This document shows, in pieces, positions 34,881-46,319 of a stretch of DNA of 64,000 nt. This stretch comes from Schistocephalus solidus (lineage: Eukaryota; Platyhelminthes; Cestoda; Diphyllobothriidea; Diphyllobothriidae): assembly GCA_017591395.1 (NCBI GenBank), contig WEDG01005251.1, forward strand, positions 135,001-199,000. Direction: 5' to 3'. Under the pieces are notes generated by a model that worked only from the letters and a program-made list of their open reading frames with translations, ran no database searches and was not told the DNA's origin. Position numbers and translations under genes: made by a program. Position 1 is the stretch's first letter; every line of letters begins with the position of its first letter.

Positions 34881-35521
34881 TAGTTTGGTGTTTAATGATC
34901 TGGTTAAGGAGCATACATCTTCCGTTATGCTTTGAAGTTCATTTTATTAACCTCGCGGGCACTCGCATAGCAACTTGTGTTATATGTTGATAGCGTGGAG
35001 CCTACAAAGTCAAGGGAAATCGGAATGGCCATTTCTGCCTTTTTAGTCGTTATCAGCCAGTCTTTTTCGGTTCAACCCTATCAAAAAATAACATAAGTCG
35101 CTATGCGACTGTCCGCGAGGGTACTAAAATGAACTCCAAACCACAACGGAACATGTATGTTCTTTAACCAGATCGGTGAACACCATACTATTATAATTTA
35201 TATTCCCAATTGCAACCGACAAAATCAACGGGCCAGTGGCTCAATGCTAGAGTGTTACTCTCAATGACAAAAGGTCGCGGGTTAAAATAACAGGCGATCC
35301 ACGGCAGGGATTAGATATGACTGTCTGGTGACGGCTTATTATCCAGAAATGGCTATTCCGGTCTCCCTCGTCTTTGTCGGTTCCATTTCATCATATGCTA
35401 CACGTCGCTATGCGACCGCCTGCGAGAGCTCTAGTTTGAGCTCCAGGGCACAACGGAACATATATGTTCCTTAAGCAGATCGGTGAGCCCCACACTATCA
35501 TATATATATATATATATATAT
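34814..35521. repeat. palindromic tRNA-derived repeat cluster between two (TA)n tracts
   Basis: (TA)n 34814-34877, minus-oriented degenerate head and hammerhead remnant (34878-35065), plus-oriented head, tRNA-like part (CAGTGGCTCAATGCTAGAG near 35233, T-arm damaged), hammerhead remnant (35321-35365, core CTGGTGA) and a second, well preserved head ending ACACTATCA at 35498, then (TA)n 35500-35521. The left units are much more decayed than the final head. Confidence 0.8.
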
Positions 35522-36360
35522 GCACGTTCTAAAGTTAAATAATTTCTTCGGGAAAGACGAACAAAGTATCCCATGGAGTTTCAATGCTGGTCCGTCCTAA
35601 GACGTCATTAGGTCTTTAGAAAATTCGGAAAGCATTTACACTTGTGAACGTCTAGGTGTAGGGACTTGAGAAATTATCGGCCTCACGTGGATGAGCACAT
35701 GCCTGCAATTCGAGTTCTGTCCCAAACAAAGGTATAAATAGTTTGTAGTATATGCATTGTGACTCGGGATGGGAGGCCCCACATGGATACTGCAAATCGA
35801 TATTATTGTATATGCGTAAATGCTATTCTTCTGGATTCTTCACAGTATACCGAATGACACTTTTCGCATTGAATCTTGTAAATGGTAGCTTTCTTATCAA
35901 AATATCTAACCAGAAGCTTAGAATGGGTAGGGTTCGGGAATATAAATCCTCATAAAACGGATGACTGCGCTAAATTTCATGACGAGAACGTATTCACGTA
36001 ACCTCGCCCCAACCTTAACGCTAGCCTCAACTCGAAACTTAACTCTAGCCCTAAATATAACGCCAACTATAACTCTTACCTCAAAATTAACCCTAACCTT
36101 GACCCTAACCACAATCGTCCTGGAATTTGGCGCAATACCATCTGTATTACACGTGGCGTTTAGTATTCTCAGGTATTCTGCATTCGAGTGTAGAAGCTGG
36201 ATGCGTAGTGCATCCATCTGTTTGGGCTTCACTTTTATTTGGTGCTTCCTAAAGCGTCTTTCGACGAGTTCAGACACAATCTTTATGTAAGAAGGGATCG
36301 CCAGTTTTTAGATTAGTTACCTACATGAGATCATATAGTTCCTTATCGATATGGCTAAAA
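35522..36360 (-). mobile_element. Penelope-like element, copy 4, interrupted by another repeat
   Basis: Minus strand. The nuclease start SELVERRFRKHQIKV is at 36225-36277; a later piece RYFDKKATIYKIQCEKCHSVYCEES ends the Cys-pair region (35845-35920); a further frame gives MHILQTIYTFVWDRTRIAG (35690-35750, equal to the TGHTFAWDKTRI region); the tail lies at 35522-35640. Between the first two pieces sits a repeat with TTAGGG-like units (about 35985-36165) that inserted after the PLE arrived. Frameshifts and stops make it inactive. Confidence 0.75.
35985..36165 (-). repeat. TTAGGG-like dispersed repeat nested in PLE copy 4
   Basis: CCCTAACCTTGACCCTAACC and variants, ending GGAATTTGGCGCAATACCATC. 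The reverse complement matches the head and tail order of the repeat at 20690-20870. Confidence 0.7.
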
Positions 36361-37106
36361 AATGACATGCCACAACTCCCCCCCCCTGCTCCCTGCTGAA
36401 ATAGTTCTTAGGCGCGGCTCCATCAGGTCAACTTTGTAATGCTCCCTATGCGGAGTGTTCGTGACGCGAAAACTTTCACACCCCACGCTATTTACTACAA
36501 AGCGCACTGTTCTGGACCACACTGAATGAAAACAGCATAGAAAGTGATGCGCACCTGAGGCTGATGGAGACGAGACCCGGCGGGTACCAACAACCAACGA
36601 TAGTCTCTTGTTCTGAGCAATACTTTAGCAAGACCAAACAGTGCTTATATAGGGCTCATGATGTAGATTAGCTGTTGCTAGGATACCCTTCTTTAGTGCA
36701 AGAGAGGAGGAGGAGGAGGAGGAGGAGGAGGAGGAGGAAGCACGGCCACGCCTTCGCCGTCTAAGCTGCTTCAGGTTGGCAGAGCGCTGTGATGACGGGA
36801 ATGCCGACAGTCCCTTGGTGGCACGTGGACGGACCACCTGAAGGCGCCGTAATCAGATCACCCACTGTCTGCGCACCCTCCGCTTGACTCCGCCCTTCCG
36901 CTCTACACCCCCCGCCTCCCGCTATACACCCCCCTCTCCCCCGTCGGGGGCCTCAGTGGCTACGGGGTGGGCGAGAGCAGCGAGGCGGAGGTAGTGCACC
37001 ATTCGCAGGCGATGTGCCTTCATCAATGTGAAACGCTACACTTCCGCGTGTCGAGGACGCTGGACTCGTAACTGATCTCCACACACGCACAGGCACACAC
37101 CCACTC

Positions 37107-37158
<52 letters not shown>

Positions 37159-37595
37159 ACCCCTACCAACCGCTTCTCCCTTCCCCCAACCCCCACACAC
37201 ATGGAGAAACGCAAAGTTCGCGGTTATGTCTCGGATGTCACGCTCGTGACCCTATGACTGTGCCTTTCAGTGTGCACGCATGCATAAATGTTTGTGTACC
37301 GATTTCAGCGTCACAGCGTGTTTGTTCTGCGCAACTGCCGCCGTTGCGGCAGCTTTCGTGTCACCAGCGTCATCCCCTGTTCCTCTTCCTCGGCGGCATC
37401 CTCATCACATTTGAAGCGTCGGAAGGATCACCACCGCACCAGATTTCCTCCCAGCCCCCCGCCCCCGGTCCCCGGTCCCCGGTCCCCGGGCCCTGCGAAG
37501 ACACCACCGTCACCTCGTTCTTGTACTTGAAAATGCGCCTAACGATGGTGGTGTTTATTATGTCACTCGCGCGTGAGCAATACACGCGTCTGTGT

Positions 37596-37665
<70 letters not shown>

Positions 37666-38154
37666 CACGCGCGCCGACAATTCATCCGCCGTCCTCGACT
37701 CCGCGAAATCATTTTCACTAGGCTGGTCGTCTTACACCAGTCTCCGTGTTCTGAGACGCCACCACCACCATCAACACTAATATAATAATCGTCATCATCA
37801 GCACCAACGTAAAGTTTCGTGTGTGCTGTCAATCAGGCAGTGTGGAATGCAAAAAAACCTGGGTTGGGGTCCGTGTTTTACAGATCCAGTCTCATCGTTG
37901 TCATCTTATTTACCCCATCTTTATTTATTCCGGCAACTGGGGCAACTCATCCCAGAGAAAAAATACTCCTTCTTCTTCTTTTCTCCTCTCGACTAGTTTT
38001 GTATTATTCTGGAGAAGAAAACCGATGAAACATAAGGCATCAAGTTGCTTCTTCGGCTGAAACCACCGCTCTTCCACTATGCATGTGGTAACGGGCACTC
38101 AAGACACTGCGTTCAACTCCAACACTTCACACCAATGTAGTTTGTTGCAGTTCA
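36361..38154. other. intergenic, microsatellite-rich
   Basis: Holds (GGA)n at 36702-36738, (CA)n at 37111-37155, a CCCCGGT heptamer array near 37463-37488, and (GT)n then (GA)n at 37593-37666. 36860-37200 is C-rich. Long open frames in this stretch are shadows of these repeats. No gene is recognised. Confidence 0.6.
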
Positions 38155-38205
38155 ACGGGCCCGTGGCTCAATGTTCGTGTGTTACTCTTACTGGGACGGT
38201 AGTAG
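38155..38205 (+). repeat. tRNA-like 5' fragment of the tRNA-derived repeat
   Basis: CAACGGGCCCGTGGCTCAATG at 38153-38173 is the acceptor and box A portion; the homology ends after about 50 bases. Confidence 0.55.
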
Positions 38206-39929
38206 TAGAACAAAGCATGTCCAGTGAATATTAAAAGTCGGATGCTTTTCGAGGAAGTAGACTATATCGTGTTATTTGAACGCCAGTTCCCCGTGGAAGC
38301 TCCGCATATCCATACTTCCTTATCCTCGCCTCTGACCGCTTTATAAATATGTAAAATAAGACTAACTATATTTTTTGCTGTTTTTTTTTATTACTCCAGC
38401 GTTTGTAGAGACCGTTTTGCTGGAGAATATGCTTCGGCTGCCAGCAGAAATATATCCACCTTCAAGGTTAGGGCCTTGAAGCGACCGCAGGCATACCTCG
38501 TAGCAGATGTCTAGTTTAATAACCGGTTGCTCACGCACAGACCTAGACGATGGAGGTTTTGGTCACGTAATATACGACAAGTAGCTGTAAGAAACAAATT
38601 TGTTTCTTGTGGGGATCAGTTAAAAAAATTTGAAACCCTCTTCAAAGGTTCTGGGTAATGTCTTCTTAGACCTCTACCTCATCTCCCGTGCCGAAAATAA
38701 GATAAGCATGATTTTGAGTGTCAGGGCTTGAATGTTCAACGATTCTTTGAACTCGGGCTCAAGCCTCCGGTGTCCCAAACCCCAGCATCACCTCTGGTCA
38801 ACGATGGTGTTTGTGTTATCAACCTGATTGGCTGTCAAACGTGTATAATGCATAAACTGTCAATGTCTAAACACACCGATATGATTGGCTCCACAGAAAA
38901 AAGTGGAGGACCAAGGCATCTACTATTTCCAAAACAGTTGCTGTTGAGGTTTAATTATTCACTAACTTCTTCCGTGTAAGAAGTGTGATTAAAACCTAGA
39001 GAAATGACTGAAGTGCATTTCCCATTCATGATCTAAGTTCCTAATTAATATCCGATTTAGGAGCCTAGATATACTGCGTGTTTATTGAGTTTTAACTTGG
39101 GCATAAAATCGAGTAGCTTTGAGGACTACTTCTAGATAATGCAGACCTAACGATTACTTAAAAGGGTCCAGACTACACTGCCAGTTAGTTTTAGTGACAA
39201 CAGCTTACAATGGCAAATGAAAGGAAGTTACGAAACCTAATAAGTTCCTAAATAGTCGCTTTTGATGGACACCTTTGCATTAAAAATCGAACTTTGAACC
39301 AATGCTACGACAAACCAAAACAATCCTGAAATATTTGTACACGCTTTTTGCACAAACCAGTCAATTGTTTTCCTTCACTATAGCTAGTGCGATTTTGGAG
39401 GTGACAGGAGGGGGGGATGGGCGGGAGAATGCCAGAATGGGAAACTTAATGCCAGCTTGCTGATACGGGTGCTTCTTTTATTTGATCTAGGGCACGGCAC
39501 TTGGATAGAATTGGCCGTTTTTCACATCCACAGGTAACATAATGTACCATGTTTCTGAATGCCACAACAGTAACATGTTTGGTCCATCCTTCGTCACAGG
39601 AGGGTTTCGCTAAACTCAAAAACCTTGTGATAATTTATTTCTCAGTAATTTTCTGCTCTTTGGGTTTTTAAACCCAGTCCAAAGGTTGGTGTCTGCTAGT
39701 TAATTCAAAAATTGGGAAATTTTAGCAAGTAAGGGAAACATAATTTCATTTTAAAATGCAGTGGACCTAGACGCAATCCGCTTCCTACAATTCCCCTAAC
39801 AATTGTTGCATTTATTTCGAAAGCTTGGCTTACAGAATTGAGATAAAAGTGAGTGTCCTCTATGGCCTAGGATCTTTTAGGAAAATCATCGGTCTTCTGT
39901 AGTAGAGGAGTCTAGATAGGAGTAGGGAT
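38206..39929. other. intergenic, no recognised feature
   Basis: No gene, RNA or repeat family recognised. Confidence 0.45.
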
Positions 39930-40110
39930 GCTGATGGTCATTGAAAGACAAATATGCACTCTCTGGTATGACCCAGGAAAAGGGACGCACCTCCAAAGTG
40001 TAAATAATCCGTGCCACGACCCTAATGCGAAAACTAGCCCTAACACAACGTTAACTCTAACCTTAACACTAAATTCAATTTCCCAACCAGGCCTCCAAAA
40101 TAATATTTAG
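39930..40110 (-). repeat. TTAGGG-like dispersed repeat
   Basis: CCCTAATGCGAAAACTAGCCC, AACTCTAACCTTAACACTAAA and similar units, in CCCTAA orientation. Confidence 0.6.
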
Positions 40111-40174
40111 ATGACGCCTTTTTCTATATTTTACCCTTTTTCTCATAGACCTGCTTTATGGTTGATACTCCAAA

Positions 40175-40350
40175 GTTCTACTGTCGTAATCCGACGATGC
40201 CCACCTTGGGCTCCACAGCACGGTGTTGCGGGGACGACTACTTGCGCGCGAATCAGTTTTAAGTGATAGTAGACCTTCAATGCAGTTACCGCACTCTCTC
40301 TCTCTCTTCCCCTACCCTCCTGTGCCCGGTGTCAAGACAGAGTCAAAAAG
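40175..40350 (-). repeat. dispersed repeat family B, partial copy
   Basis: GTCGTAATCCGACGATGCCC, CTTGCGCGCGAATCAG, TGCAGTTACCGCACTCTC and GTGCCCGGTGTCAAGACAG in family order. Confidence 0.7.
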
Positions 40351-42389
40351 ACCGAATGCGGTTGAGACTCACGACTTGTCAGTTCCCCGATTGCAACTGG
40401 TTCTAACGTAAAACAGATAACTTCACAAGTAATTGCTTTGTAGCGTGCCATATCGTCGAGGAGACTCATAAAATGTGGTATTTCCTAAACTTCGGTGATT
40501 TTATGATTTTACAGTAGCAGGCCTATGTAGAAACTTAAATGGTATACTGTGATGATAAGAGGTGCTCTATCTAACGCCAAAATGTCTTGTAAAATGCACT
40601 CTTATCCTTAAACTGAAGGCGGAAGGGGTTGGCTAAAGCCCGTATTTTCTCCAATAATGCTATCGGCAAAAATCCCAAAGAACTGCTATTTTTTCACGTT
40701 TGGTACTACGCGTCGTAGTGTCACGTGGCCTTGTTTTCCTATGTCTACTGGGGACGGAGTCAGTTTGATCCCGTGACGTCCAAATCACCTACGCCCTGTT
40801 TTTGTTGCCTTTTGAGGATGTCAAACAGGTAAACCGGGAAGAGGATGAAGCAACAGAAGACGGTGGAGCGCATCTGCAACCCTTCTGCCACTGCTAGTGA
40901 TCACCGCATTTCCGGACCCTAGGAACGACGCGGTCAGTATGGGCAGTATAGTAGTCCCAATAATGCCATAAGCAGCCAAGTGCCTAGTGGGTCATGAGAT
41001 TAGAGAGAGGTACGGGAGATGTTGCTCAAACTGGAAAAAAATTCTCGGTCATCAAAGTACTGAAAACGTGCTATAAGAGAATTGTGAGATGCCTAAGAAT
41101 CCTATTTTTTCAATGGATCATCTAATGACCTGAAGGGTCATGATCTGGTAATCCCTAGTACTTACTTCGGCTGCGAATATACCTGATATAGATAGCATAA
41201 ATGCGGCAGTGGATCTGAGGAGCTTCAGGTGCGGTCTCTCCCAAAGACGGACACTGAATACAGAAGGCACAGAGACTAATTCGGTGATTTCGCGAACTTT
41301 CAAATCAGGTTTTGATTGGATCCCCTCTGCGTCGTCGCAAGGGCGAACCAGCGTCGTGCAGAGAGCACCGTTTTTCGCCCCCGCCACCCCTTAGTTAGTG
41401 CCACTCAATTCATGTCCCTTTTTGAAGTAATCTAGGTCGATGCGGGAACTTATCTCATTTGTGAATCATCCACCCTTCCCCCCCCCCATCCAACCTCCAT
41501 CCCTGGGCACGTTTGTTGGAACACAAGGAATTTTATGTTACTTCATTTAATTGCTACCTTGCCAGCGGTGGTTAAATACCGTCCCTACCACCTGAAGGTG
41601 TGCTTTATGCAAAGTATACAATTTTAGGGGATGCTGGCACTAAATATCCGCTTGTCTTTGCACAGCCGACTTTCCCATCGAAACGCCTAGACTTCTTGAC
41701 AGTTTCCTAGTTTTTATGACTGGTTACTTCCATGCGCGGTAGGTGAGAGTAGCTGGGAACATGGAGCACCTGCTAATTAAAAGGAGAGAATAGTAGGGTG
41801 TCTGCACGACGTAAAGACGTCCTCTGGACTGCATACCAAATGTCCTAAGTGGCTTGCTGTTGCGTAAAACTTGGAAGTGCACACCTATACATGCATGCGT
41901 GCATGCATGCATGCTACTACGGCCACCACACATCTGCTGTGGTGCGGTGGTTGCGTCGCGAGAGAGCGGCAGCGAAGAACGCAGTTGCGAGTTGCGTTCA
42001 TGGCCTCCGGCAGGAAAGGACGCGCCACGACAACGACGTAGTTACTCGTCTTCTCCGTTGGCCTACCGCGATAATTTGAATGCTGCCGTGGCAGACCCCC
42101 GTCGTCCACCCACCCCCTCCTTTGCCCACCTCGTTTTTTCTCGGTCCGTCTGGCCTGAAGCCGATTGATACCGGATGGGCAGCCAACTGTTGAAACCTCG
42201 GGAGGCCAACTCCACCGTAGCACGAAGGTGAGGCACTGGAGGACGCCAGTTGGGCCATCTTGATGGCCGCGTGCAAAATGAGATTCTGCGACTGTCAGCA
42301 GCAGTGTTTTAATCGACTGCGAAACAAAACTTGTTGCAACTAAACTGCAGTAAATTATTGTTGGAAGTGTACGACCGGTTTGTTGTGCA
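40351..42389. other. intergenic, no gene recognised
   Basis: A GCATGC-rich alternating tract lies at 41892-41914, with a C-run at 41480-41488. 41930-42270 is GC-rich and open on the minus strand for up to 203 codons, but the predicted protein has no motif and a mixed composition, so I do not call it. Confidence 0.4.
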
Positions 42390-42540
42390 TAGAGGTAGAG
42401 TGTGTCGACTAACACACCAATATAAAACATAGCAGGTTCGAGCCCCAATTTATCCAAATTTGGTGTACAGTTGGCTGGCGAAGGCCTCTTAGTCAAGAAT
42501 GGTCATCCCAGCCCCTTGTCTTTTTCAGTATTTGTTGTAC
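42390..42540 (+). repeat. tRNA-derived repeat, divergent subfamily 3
   Basis: GAGGTAGAGTGTGTCGAC (box A side), GCAGGTTCGAGCCCC (box B), GTTGGCTGGCGAAGGCC and CCCCTTGTCTTTTTCAG in family order. The hammerhead core is lost. It ends near a (TA)n tract. Confidence 0.6.
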
Positions 42541-42547
42541 ATTGTAG

Positions 42548-42555
<8 letters not shown>

Positions 42556-42616
<61 letters not shown>
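42556..42616. repeat. (TA)n microsatellite
   Basis: 30 TA units; left border of the next cluster. Confidence 0.97.
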
Positions 42617-42619
<3 letters not shown>

Positions 42620-43319
42620 AGATAGTGGGGCTCACCGATCTGCTTAAGGAACATGTATGTTCCGTTGTGCCCTAAGCTCAGACTAGAGCCCTCGCAGGCG
42701 GTCGCATGGCGACGTGTAGCATATGATGGATACTGGAACCGACAAAGACAAAGGGGAGACCAGAATGGCCATTTCTGGCAATGGCCGTCATCCAGGTCAT
42801 ACCCAATCCCAAAGTGTAGTCTGGGATTCGAACCCGCGTCTGGTATTTGGGTCCGAACGCTCTACCATTGAGCCACGGGCTCGTTTGTTTTGTCGGTTGT
42901 GATCGGGAATATGATGATAGTATGGGGCCACTTGGGGATTGGTTATGACTGGCTGATGGCGGCTAATAAGCCAGAAATGGCCGTCAGTCTCCCTGTCTTT
43001 GTCGGTTCCATTCTATCATATGCTACCACGTCGCTATGCGACCGCCTGCGAGGGCTCTAGTCTGAGCTTTAGGGCATAACGGAACATACATGTTCCTTGA
43101 AGCAGATCGGTGAGCCCCCACACTATCATCATATTCCCGATCACAACCGACAAAAACAACGAGCCCGTGGCTCAATGGTAGAGCATTCGACTCAAATACC
43201 AAAGGTCGCGGGTTCGAATCCCAGTTGCACCACACTTGGGATTGGGTATGACTGGCTGATGACGGCTAATAAGCCAGAAATGGCCATTCTGGTCTCCCCT
43301 TGTCTTTGTCGGTTCCATT

Positions 43320-43322
<3 letters not shown>
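42617..43322. repeat. tRNA-derived repeat cluster: one minus and two plus units
   Basis: Minus unit 42617-42920 (head, damaged hammerhead at about 42755-42800, tRNA-like complement), then two plus units whose hammerheads start at 42947 and 43250, a 303-base period. The plus tRNA-like part (43163-43225) has GTGGCTCAATGG and GGTTCGAATCC. Small indels concentrate in the first two units while the last is near consensus. (TA)n flanks both ends. Layout is almost the same as 55395-56105. Confidence 0.87.
43250..43294 (+). ncRNA. hammerhead ribozyme, in tRNA-derived repeat
   Basis: Consensus hammerhead with a single change, CTGGTC for CCGGTC in the 3' strand of stem I, which converts a G-C pair to G-U and keeps the 6-bp helix. 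Core CTGATGA, GGCT/AGCC stem II, GAAA, palindromic stem III and the AUU triplet are intact. Confidence 0.72.
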
Positions 43323-43381
<59 letters not shown>

Positions 43382-43402
43382 TAATTCCCATATATATATA
43401 TA
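43323..43402. repeat. (TA)n microsatellites
   Basis: TA tract 43323-43380 and a short second tract 43390-43402 separated by CTAATTCCCA. Confidence 0.97.
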
Positions 43403-43958
43403 CATACTTTTCTCACTGGAACTTATAATTTTGTTTGAAAAACACTAAGAATTTTAAGCCGGTTCAGTCAAAATAATTCCTAATTTTCATGGTTTTCATT
43501 GCTTTTTATCAACATATTTCTTTTGTTCAGGAAGCAGTTCCAATCCTGATATTTGCATTTATTCATCAGAAGAATCAATGGGTGATATTTGTCTATGCAG
43601 ACTTTCCGCCCATCGCATTATAGCCAAAGGCCGACTTAGTATATGAGGGAGAGATTAAAGGAATAGTTTGCTAACTTAATTACGATTTTGCATGCTAAAA
43701 ATTTGAGATCAAATTGATTACTAATGCAACCCCTTGGCGCTGAACTGAGCGCATTCGATGTGTTTAAAAAATACCTCGAAACTCTCAAGGACCTGGCATA
43801 GTTTCAGGTACTCAAGAGAACATTCCTGCGAGTTTACGGACAAGAAGGCATTCTGGAACATTAGTCGGAACTGCGCTGCTCTTTGGATTCTCATTCATTG
43901 CTATATGGCCACTGCCATTCGTAGGCCTAATTAGAGGTTTTCCCGCACTCTCTATCTC

Positions 43959-43962
<4 letters not shown>
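43403..43962. other. AT-rich intergenic, no recognised feature
   Basis: Nothing recognised. Confidence 0.45.

Positions 43963-44030
<68 letters not shown>
43963..44030. repeat. (TA)n microsatellite
   Basis: 34 TA units. Confidence 0.97.
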
Positions 44031-44031
<1 letters not shown>

Positions 44032-44091
44032 CCTAAAACGCAGTTGGAACACACAAAAAATACAAATTAGAGCAAAGGAAAGAAATCCTGC

Positions 44092-44940
44092 TTAAGATTG
44101 CGTTAAAGAAAATGGGCTCACCCCAAAACGACAAGATTCTGTTTCCAGAGTTAGAGATGGGTCGTTTAAAATCCCCCGGACAGCACCATCATTAGTGTCG
44201 GTGGTGAAAGCATCAGTCATCCGCTTAGTGGACGCGTTCTCGGAGGACGTGATGGATTGTTCGGTCTCCATAGCATGCTCCTCTCCCATGCTCACTGTCA
44301 GGTTCTTTATTCCGTGGTGCACGTAGTGGCTCGTAAGGGCTTCACGTATAGAAGTGGAAAAGTTACAGAACAGGCAGTTGTGTTTGGGTGGATCAGAGGA
44401 GTGGAGGCTGCTTTCGGAGGATACGTTGATGGTGGCGGCGGTGGCAGCAACCATCAGTTTCTTTTTATCCTCTTCCTCGTGCTTCTTTTCTACAGTATCC
44501 CTCAATAGTCCAGCCTCCAGGAACCCAGTGAAGATTTCCAAAGCTCGGTAACTGTGCCCACCAACCGGCGGGGTTGGCGCCCTTGTGCTCGGTGTAGACT
44601 CGGAACGTCGCTCGGTTCTCTGAGGAGACGCCCACGACCTGACAATGAGGGCGTCGCTGTCACTACTGGGGCTACCGGGAGTCGGATGGTCTTGTAGTTG
44701 CGGCAGTGGGGTTGAGAGCATCGTTCGATGATGCAATTCCAAGTGCTCGTTGATGAAGGCCTTCGAGCTGGCAACCTTACGGCAGAGGGTGCACCTGTAT
44801 AGACTGAAATGCACGCTGCAGTTTTTATGTTCCTCAAAGAAGTGTGCCTCCAGGCGGTGGGTCCAGTGACTATGGAAAGCACAAAGTGGACAGTGCAGGG
44901 ATAGGACGTCCTGTGCGTCCAGTTTGGGAAGTGATGACAT
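44092..44940 (-). CDS. C2H2 zinc-finger protein, probable first coding exon
   Basis: 282 codons from the first ATG (44938-44940). Three C2H2 fingers are visible: Cys17/Cys20 with His33/His38, Cys50/Cys53 with His66/His70, and Cys189/Cys192 with His205/His209. A long Ser/Thr/Pro-rich linker and an acidic-basic stretch (EKKHEEEDKKK) separate fingers 2 and 3. Fingers usually bind DNA or RNA, so a nuclear regulator is likely. The frame stays open upstream to 45063 without another ATG. A strong splice donor (GGG, then GTGAGC) lies at 44121/44120, in phase 0 after residue 273, so the last nine codons may be intronic and the gene may continue to the left. It is not similar to the retroelement fingers at 51976-52293. 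I cannot assign an orthologue. Confidence 0.68.
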   Translation of the reverse strand: MSSLPKLDAQDVLSLHCPLCAFHSHWTHRLEAHFFEEHKNCSVHFSLYRCTLCRKVASSKAFINEHLELHHRTMLSTPLPQLQDHPTPGSPSSDSDALIVRSWASPQRTERRSESTPSTRAPTPPVGGHSYRALEIFTGFLEAGLLRDTVEKKHEEEDKKKLMVAATAATINVSSESSLHSSDPPKHNCLFCNFSTSIREALTSHYVHHGIKNLTVSMGEEHAMETEQSITSSENASTKRMTDAFTTDTNDGAVRGILNDPSLTLETESCRFGVSPFSLTQS

Positions 44941-45063
44941 TCTTCGACTGTGGCTGCTAGTTGTATTGTGCTTCCACGTGAAGTGCTGGCTAGTCGACTT
45001 CTGATTAAAGATTGGCAGATAAGTGACGAGATCAAAGCATATCGGGTGATTTACTAAGGACAC

Positions 45064-45860
45064 TTTGCTGCCCCTTTCAACAAGGCCGTAGGCCGCTAGG
45101 TGGGGAGTCGAGTACGCCTTGAGAGTTTCACGTTAAGTGAAGGGCTTGCCGAGACCGAGCGAGTGAGCTGCGTCGCAGAGAGGGCACGAGAGTGAAATGC
45201 GTGTGCGCCTGGTCGCGTCGTCGTCTGGCGACTATGCCATCTGCGCCGTTGCGCTGCTGTGGCCACTCGTGTGTTACGCACGCGCATGCGCCCTGCACAC
45301 CTTGACTGACAGTCTGACGCTGGCAGACACTGCTGACATCATGTCACTCGACTCTCTCTGCAGCCAATCAAAAACCAGTTACCTGATGGGTCACACCGGG
45401 TGCGTGTGTACACGCGCCGGCACGTGCGCACTCGCACACGGTCGCACAGAGGCGGAAGAGGGAAGGAACGAGGGCGTCGGCGGGGGGCGGGGAGGGTAGG
45501 GACGAGGACACGAAGTGAAAATGGGCTGGTTTACGGATAATCACCCTGGCCGGACTGGGGCCGAGAAAAGACCAGCCCAGCAAACAGCACCTCAGTGGAG
45601 CCGCGTGCGAGTGGTTGCATTCACATGCACCCACCGAAGTGCAGAACTAGCAGCAGACTTTGGGGGGGGGGGTGCATCAACAGACCATAAAGAATCGGCA
45701 CAAGCGGACTCTGTACTGCAGGCCGCACTGCACACACGCGTGCCCACGGTTGGTGGTATCCGCTGCAAGTTCTTATTGGTTCATCGGCCAGTGTGGGGCG
45801 TGTCTTAACAAACTTGGCGAGCCAGTCAGGTGCGAATTTCGTCTACACGCTTGATCGCTG
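45064..45860. promoter_or_regulatory. CpG-rich candidate promoter region of the zinc-finger gene
   Basis: Directly 5' of the minus-strand zinc-finger exon. Rich in CpG with GC-box-like GGGGCGGGGAGGG at 45484-45496 and CACGTGCGC at 45421-45429. Overlapping open frames on both strands are typical of GC-rich DNA. Promoter function is inferred from position and composition only. There is a G-run at 45661-45670. Confidence 0.35.
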
Positions 45861-46087
45861 CCTGCACTCACCCCTCATTTTGTGCGGCTTCTGTTGGCGC
45901 ACATTTCAGGCGTGCGCATTATCGCTTTTTCTACCCAATAGTCTGCGGCTCCAACGTTAAAAAGCCGTAGGTATTCGTGGTAGCTCCGGCTGAACAGCGT
46001 CTCGTCACAGACAGTTTCAGTTCTGTGAAAAGTATCGTTGGCACTGTCCTTTCTCAAAAAAGACAGCTCTCCACCACCTCCGTCTCT
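45861..46087. other. intergenic, no recognised feature
   Basis: Nothing recognised. Confidence 0.4.
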
Positions 46088-46319
46088 TCCGTCTCCTCCT
46101 CCTCCTCCTCCTCCTCCTCCTCCTCCTCCTCCTCCTCCTCCCTCCTCCCTCCTCCTCCTCCTCCTCCTCCTCCTCCTCCTCCTCCCTCCTCCTCCTCCCT
46201 CCTCCTCCTCCTCCTCCTCCTCCTCCTCCTCCCTCCTCCTCCTCCTCCTCCTCCTCCTCCTCCTCCTCCTCCTACTCCTCCTCCTCCTCCTCTTCCTCCT
46301 ACCCTTCCTCATCTTCCTT
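46088..46319. repeat. (TCC)n polypyrimidine tract
   Basis: TCC units with occasional TCCC, the mirror strand of the GGA tracts at 16394 and 18385. Poly-Ser/Pro/Leu and poly-Arg/Gly frames here are artefacts. Confidence 0.97.

Noticed and set aside
41885..42496. 203-codon minus-strand open frame
   Set aside because: Starts in a GC-rich region, no motif, composition uneven along its length, overlapped by other open frames.
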